From assembly GCA_020627525.1 (NCBI GenBank), contig JAHDGP010000018.1:1-26263 (forward strand): a stretch of DNA of 26,263 bases, in the 5' to 3' direction. This DNA is from Bacteroidota bacterium (GTDB lineage: Bacteria; Bacteroidota; Bacteroidia; Chitinophagales; UBA2359). The position numbers and the translations under genes were made by a program. Numbering within the stretch: the stretch's first letter is position 1; the number at the start of each line of letters is the position of its first letter. The notes beneath the pieces are model-generated. The model made no database searches. It was not told the origin of the DNA and saw only the letters and a list, made by a program, of their open reading frames with translations. Positions 22,165-26,263 of this stretch are shown here, in pieces.

Positions 22165-25100
22165 ATGAAAAAAAATTACATTTTAGGATTGATGTGCTTT
22201 CTCATAGGCAGTTTAGCATTACAATCCCAAGAAGCTCCCAATTTTCAGTCTAACGCTAAAGTTAACCTGAATGCCTGGGAAAAGTGTGGAACCGAAAGCT
22301 ATATGGATAGGTTACTTCAAGATCCAGATTTTGCTGAGGAGTTTTACAAAAATCAGGCAGAAATTAAGAAAAAAGTAAGTAATTACAAAGCTGCTCCTTG
22401 TACAAATCCACTGATTGTTCCAGTAGCAGTTCATTATGGGGCACCAGTAACTGCAGCTAATCAACAGTGTTTGATAGATGCAGCATTGGCGCAAGTAGAG
22501 CAAATGAACCTTGATTTCAGTTCATGTAATTCAAATGTATCTGATATTTGTGCTTTTGCAGAAGCTTGTCCTGACTATTTTGCTGTTGATGTTATTGATA
22601 TTTTGCCAGAAGATGGGGCTTGTATTCAATTTTGTTTAGCAGATCAAAATTTACCAGCTGGTGAAGACAATTATGGTGGATATGGAATAACAGTAGGAGA
22701 CTACACTTGGTCTGGTTCTAATGCAGATACTCAAAACAACTGGGATGGGTATTTAAATCTATTTATTGGTGACTACTTAGGTGGGGGTGGTGTTTTAGGT
22801 GTTGCTCCTTTAGCTGGTGGTTCAAATCCTTCTGGTGATGGTGTTTATGTTATTGCTTCAGCATTTGGTAGTCAAACATTTACTCCGTGTACTTCAGGTA
22901 CTTTAATTGGAGGGGGAGCACCTTATGATGGTGGAGCAACTTGTACCCATGAAGTTGGTCACTACTTTGGTTTGGAACACACATTTTCTGACAATTTGGT
23001 GGATACACCACCACAAACAACAGAAAATTTCGGTTGTCCTACATATAATACCAATACTTGTACTAGTTCTGCTGGAGCAGATTTTTCAGGAAACTTTATG
23101 GATTATGTTGATGATGATTGTATGAGTAATTTTACTGCTGATCAAGTTGCTTTAATGCAATCTACAGCTGCTGCTCAAGGAGCTTGGGCAACAAATAGTG
23201 TTTCATGTAATATTAATTATCAGTCTTGTCAAGGTGTTTGTACAAGCGTTGTTGCTTGTCCTTCATCTGTAACAGTTGCTGCAAATGAAACAGCAGACTA
23301 TTGTGGTGCAAGTACTGATTTTGTATTCCCAGATCCTACAACTCTGGTTACTTTAGATGATGACAGTGATGCTAGTTACTCTTGGTCAACTGGTGGATAC
23401 TTAAGTGCTGGCGGAACAGCAGTTGCTGCGCCAACAGTATTAACTTCTACAGATTGTTCTATTGAAACAGAAACTTATTATATAAATGTAGATTGTATTT
23501 CAGCTCCATTAGCTACAACTTTAGATGCAGGAACAGTGGTTGTTACTGTTTATCCAGCTGCTCCAGCTGATATTTCTACTTTGGTGGTTGTAGGTGGTGA
23601 AGGTACTTGTGCTGAACCAACGATTACACCAATTGCTGGGTGTGAGACTTATGTGACTGTTGTTGGTGATGCTGGAAACCCAGCTTTCCCTGTAGCAGCA
23701 GGTGTTTCTGGAACAGCTTCTTATACGGTTACTTTTACGCCTGACCCTGCTGGTCCAAACTGTTGTGATCCAGGACAAGATGCTGTTATTATTGATGCAG
23801 CAACAAACGATGGTAGTTTAGAAGCTTTGGGAGCTGGCGGAGCCTCTCCTTGGTCTTCAACTTCTACTAACTTTGGTTCGGTAATGTGTGATACTGGTGG
23901 ATGTGGTACAGGTGGAGGAACTGTTAATTATGGTGTTGCTCCTAATGATGGAACTTACCTTGGCTGGTTTGGTGGAATTGGCGCTACTGAAACAGGAACT
24001 TTATCTGGTTCATTTACTATTCCAGCTTGTGCTGGTGGTATGACTACTTTAACTTTTGCCTATGAAAACTCTTCTTGTGGAAGTGCAAATGACTTTATTG
24101 AAGTACAAGTGGATGGTACTGTTGAATGGTCTGATGATGCTGATCCGGGAACTTGTGGTACAGCAGGTGCGCCATTGACAATAACTGTTGATCTTTCAGC
24201 TTATGCTGATGGAGGCAATCATACAATACTATTTACTTCAACAAGTGGTACAGCAGGTGTAGCTTCTAACTTTACAATAGATAACATAAGTTTAGTAAAT
24301 GTTGGATGTTCTACTGGTGCTTCTTGTGATTTAGTTGTTACAGCTGATTACAACTGTACTGCAACAGGTGTAGGCTATTGTGATAATATTTGTTATCAAG
24401 AGTACAATGCAACTCCAGGACCAGATGATTTTGTAGATGCAACATTATGTGTAACAGCATTAGGTTGTGCAGATGGACCAGATGCCTCTTGTTTAACAAC
24501 AACACCTTGTACAGGAACTTGTGAAACAGGTGATGAAATAAGCGTAACAGCAACAGGCGAAGTATGTACAGCTTGTGGAGCAGATACAACACCAGGTTGT
24601 ACAGATGCCACAGCTTGTAACTTTGATGCCGCAGCTTGTGTAGATGATGGTTCTTGTTTACCAGCACCAACTTGTAATACAGATATTTGTGTAGGAGATA
24701 CAGAAATAGTAGATCCAGCTGATGCTTGTGCTTGTATAGTAGATGTAGTTCAAGTATTGGGTTGTACAGATGCCACAGCATGTAACTATGATGCAGCAGC
24801 AAATTGTGATGATGGTTCTTGCGATTTTGGAACACCAGCTTGTCCAGATCCTTGTAATGTAGTACTAGGGTGTACAGATGCCGCAGCTTGTAACTACGAT
24901 GCCGCAGCAACTTGTGATGATGGTTCTTGTGATCCAGGAGATGTAACTTGCCCGGATCCTTGTAATGTAGTATTTGGTTGTACAAATCCAGCAGCACCAA
25001 ATTACGATGCCGCAGCGACTTGTGATGATGGTTCTTGTAACTGTGTTCCTGATGGATGTATAGATCCTTTAGCTTGTAACTTTGATGCCGCAGCGACTTG

Positions 25101-26263
25101 TGATGATGGTTCTTGTGATTTCGGTAATCCAGTTTGTGCTGATCCATGTAATGAAATATTAGGTTGTACAGATGCAAATGCATGTAACTTTGATGCCGCA
25201 GCTTGTGTAGACGATGGTTCGTGTGATCTAGGAGATGTGACTTGTCCAGATCCATGTAACGTAGTATTGGGTTGTACAGATGCCGCAGCTTGTAACTATG
25301 ATGCCGCAGCGACTTGTGATGATGGTACTTGTGATCCAGGAGATTTAACTTGTCCAGATCCTTGTAATGTAGTGTTAGGTTGTACAGATCCTTTAGCCGA
25401 TAATTATGATGCAACAGCGACTTGTGATGATGGTACTTGTACATTTATAACAACATGTAGTGGTTTGGTAGACTTTGCCGATGCCGAAGCTTGTTCAGAT
25501 AGTGATACAACAGTAGCAGTAGTAAGCCCTCAAGTCGTTTGTCAGGTAAATCCAGAGGTGGCAAATCCAGATGGATCATTTACATTAATCTCAATAGATA
25601 TCTATCAATTAGATGGAGCTGGTGGAGCAACTTACTTAACATCTTTGTTTGAATCAGCAACATTTGGAGCTTCAGCTTGTACAGATTTAACAATCAGCTA
25701 TCCAGTAAATCAAGGATGTGCAGGAACTTTCTTCCAATTCTCAGCAGTAACAGCGATTAATGAAGTAGCAGCTGATGGAAGTGTAACAAGCTTTATAGAT
25801 GATCCAGAATGTACTCCAGATACTTTTAGTGTAACGATTTATCCAAACTTAACAGCAACAGATGTAAGTGATCCATTATGTGGAGATAGAACAGTAGATT
25901 TATTATCAGAAGATGGAACAGTATGTGATACACAAACTCAGGCTTGTGTAGCTGACGGAGATACATTTGATGCAGATTTCTCAGGAACAGTTTTAGATCC
26001 ATTAGGTTGTTCAACATTAACAGCAACCACAGCCGCTTGTGCGTCTTGTGCCGCTTGTGCTGATGGTTCAATAGCTGGAACAATCACAGTAGATGATGAT
26101 TGTGATGGAGTAGGAGGTGATGTTCCAACAACACCATTGAATGTAGAATTATATGATGATATGGGTAATTTAATAAGTACTGTAACCACAGATGGTTCAG
26201 GAAACTACTTATTTGATCCAGTACCTTGTGGCGTTTATGAAGTATTGGTAGATGAGGCCAACT
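22165..26263 (+). CDS. Large secreted M43-family metalloprotease with DDGSC repeats (3' end outside window)
   Basis: An open frame runs from the ATG at 22165 to the window edge without a stop: 1366 residues visible, C-terminus missing. It has a signal peptide (1-22, ending LQSQ). Prodomain Cys41 in EKCGTESYMDRLL fits a cysteine switch. The catalytic domain (about 60-345) has His262, Glu263, His266 and His272 (HEVGHYFGLEH) and Met-turn Met312 (NFMDYVDDD). A beta-sandwich with YSWSTGGYLSAGGT parallels the first protease, and a MAM-like jelly roll covers about 555-710. Eight Cys-rich repeats cover 811-1092. Another Cys-containing region follows, and near residue 1303 an SdrD B-like domain begins (SIAGTITVDDDCDG, then GNYLFDPVPCGVYEV). 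It is a tandem paralogue of the 18802 gene with a much longer tail. T9SS export is inferred from its relative, since any sorting domain lies beyond the edge. Confidence 0.9.
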   Translation, partial: MKKNYILGLMCFLIGSLALQSQEAPNFQSNAKVNLNAWEKCGTESYMDRLLQDPDFAEEFYKNQAEIKKKVSNYKAAPCTNPLIVPVAVHYGAPVTAANQQCLIDAALAQVEQMNLDFSSCNSNVSDICAFAEACPDYFAVDVIDILPEDGACIQFCLADQNLPAGEDNYGGYGITVGDYTWSGSNADTQNNWDGYLNLFIGDYLGGGGVLGVAPLAGGSNPSGDGVYVIASAFGSQTFTPCTSGTLIGGGAPYDGGATCTHEVGHYFGLEHTFSDNLVDTPPQTTENFGCPTYNTNTCTSSAGADFSGNFMDYVDDDCMSNFTADQVALMQSTAAAQGAWATNSVSCNINYQSCQGVCTSVVACPSSVTVAANETADYCGASTDFVFPDPTTLVTLDDDSDASYSWSTGGYLSAGGTAVAAPTVLTSTDCSIETETYYINVDCISAPLATTLDAGTVVVTVYPAAPADISTLVVVGGEGTCAEPTITPIAGCETYVTVVGDAGNPAFPVAAGVSGTASYTVTFTPDPAGPNCCDPGQDAVIIDAATNDGSLEALGAGGASPWSSTSTNFGSVMCDTGGCGTGGGTVNYGVAPNDGTYLGWFGGIGATETGTLSGSFTIPACAGGMTTLTFAYENSSCGSANDFIEVQVDGTVEWSDDADPGTCGTAGAPLTITVDLSAYADGGNHTILFTSTSGTAGVASNFTIDNISLVNVGCSTGASCDLVVTADYNCTATGVGYCDNICYQEYNATPGPDDFVDATLCVTALGCADGPDASCLTTTPCTGTCETGDEISVTATGEVCTACGADTTPGCTDATACNFDAAACVDDGSCLPAPTCNTDICVGDTEIVDPADACACIVDVVQVLGCTDATACNYDAAANCDDGSCDFGTPACPDPCNVVLGCTDAAACNYDAAATCDDGSCDPGDVTCPDPCNVVFGCTNPAAPNYDAAATCDDGSCNCVPDGCIDPLACNFDAAATCDDGSCDFGNPVCADPCNEILGCTDANACNFDAAACVDDGSCDLGDVTCPDPCNVVLGCTDAAACNYDAAATCDDGTCDPGDLTCPDPCNVVLGCTDPLADNYDATATCDDGTCTFITTCSGLVDFADAEACSDSDTTVAVVSPQVVCQVNPEVANPDGSFTLISIDIYQLDGAGGATYLTSLFESATFGASACTDLTISYPVNQGCAGTFFQFSAVTAINEVAADGSVTSFIDDPECTPDTFSVTIYPNLTATDVSDPLCGDRTVDLLSEDGTVCDTQTQACVADGDTFDADFSGTVLDPLGCSTLTATTAACASCAACADGSIAGTITVDDDCDGVGGDVPTTPLNVELYDDMGNLISTVTTDGSGNYLFDPVPCGVYEVLVDEAN
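24595..25440 (+). repeat. Eight tandem cysteine-rich GCTDxxACNYDAAAxCDDGSC repeats
   Basis: The coding repeats are 21 residues (63 bases) each, starting at 24595, 24760, 24868, 24976, 25054, 25162, 25270 and 25378. Five of the seven intervals are exactly 108 bases (36 residues), with linkers of the type DPGDVTCPDPCNVVL. The intervals of 165 and 78 bases show one expanded and one shortened linker. Each core has Cys near both ends and usually two inside, plus an acidic DDGS/DDGT turn that could bind calcium. Nucleotide identity between copies is high even at silent positions (GATGCCGCAGCGACTTGTGA is shared by several), which points to recent duplication or gene conversion. Confidence 0.95.

Noticed and set aside
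24595..25440. Regularly spaced repeats resembling a CRISPR array
   Set aside because: Repeats and spacers are both coding and in frame, the 108-base period is a multiple of three, spacers are similar to each other (CPDPCNVV), and no cas genes are near.
24338..25444. A 368-codon open frame on the minus strand, rich in His, Leu, Lys and Tyr
   Set aside because: It lies exactly opposite the DDGSC repeat region. Its composition is the antisense reading of repeated Asp/Ala/Cys codons, and the plus frame has signal peptide, catalytic motif and repeats in register. It is a shadow frame.

Overview
The window is an AT-rich bacterial chromosome segment from a member of the Bacteroidota, probably a Saprospira- or Chitinophaga-like or other gliding marine lineage; I cannot place it more precisely. 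The evidence is a complete porP-gldK-gldL-gldM-gldN cluster (the type IX secretion and gliding core), secreted proteins ending in T9SS type A sorting domains, the DUF4271-hemD pair, start regions without Shine-Dalgarno sites, and matches to the Bacteroidota -7 element TAnnTTTG. No mobile element, RNA gene or CRISPR array was seen.

Layout. Positions 113-2498 (minus) hold a lipoprotein L,D-transpeptidase followed by a DUF445 membrane protein. A small unrecognised gene (2610-2972, minus) follows, separated from the transpeptidase by two tandem hairpins that share one core. Positions 3205-5837 (plus) hold a secreted kelch-type beta-propeller with a T9SS tail, then a LolE/FtsX-type permease. A bidirectional terminator separates these from the T9SS core, which is transcribed leftward from 11862 to 5914 in the order porP, gldK, gldL, gldM, gldN. 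A strong hairpin lies between gldM and gldN. Further upstream, also on minus, are DUF4271 and hemD, closed by a terminator at 12101-12139.

Positions 14068-18445 (plus) hold two secreted amidohydrolase-family genes. The first is a 997-residue protein with a degenerate front half and an intact metal site in its rear half; the second is a shorter protein without the HxH motif. Positions 18802-26263 (plus) hold two tandem M43 (pappalysin/ulilysin-family) metalloproteases. The second runs off the window and carries eight cysteine-rich GCTD...DDGSC repeats, mostly on an exact 108-base period, followed by the start of an SdrD-like B domain.

Together, the gld/por genes build the outer-membrane exporter and its proton-driven motor. 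The kelch protein and the first protease carry the matching C-terminal signal, and the second protease probably does too, beyond the window edge. The most notable items are the near-identical DDGSC repeat array, the twin proteases with a likely cysteine switch, the gldM/gldN hairpin, the paired hairpins at 2559-2606, and the duplicated element in front of the kelch gene. I found no clearly new multi-gene system.
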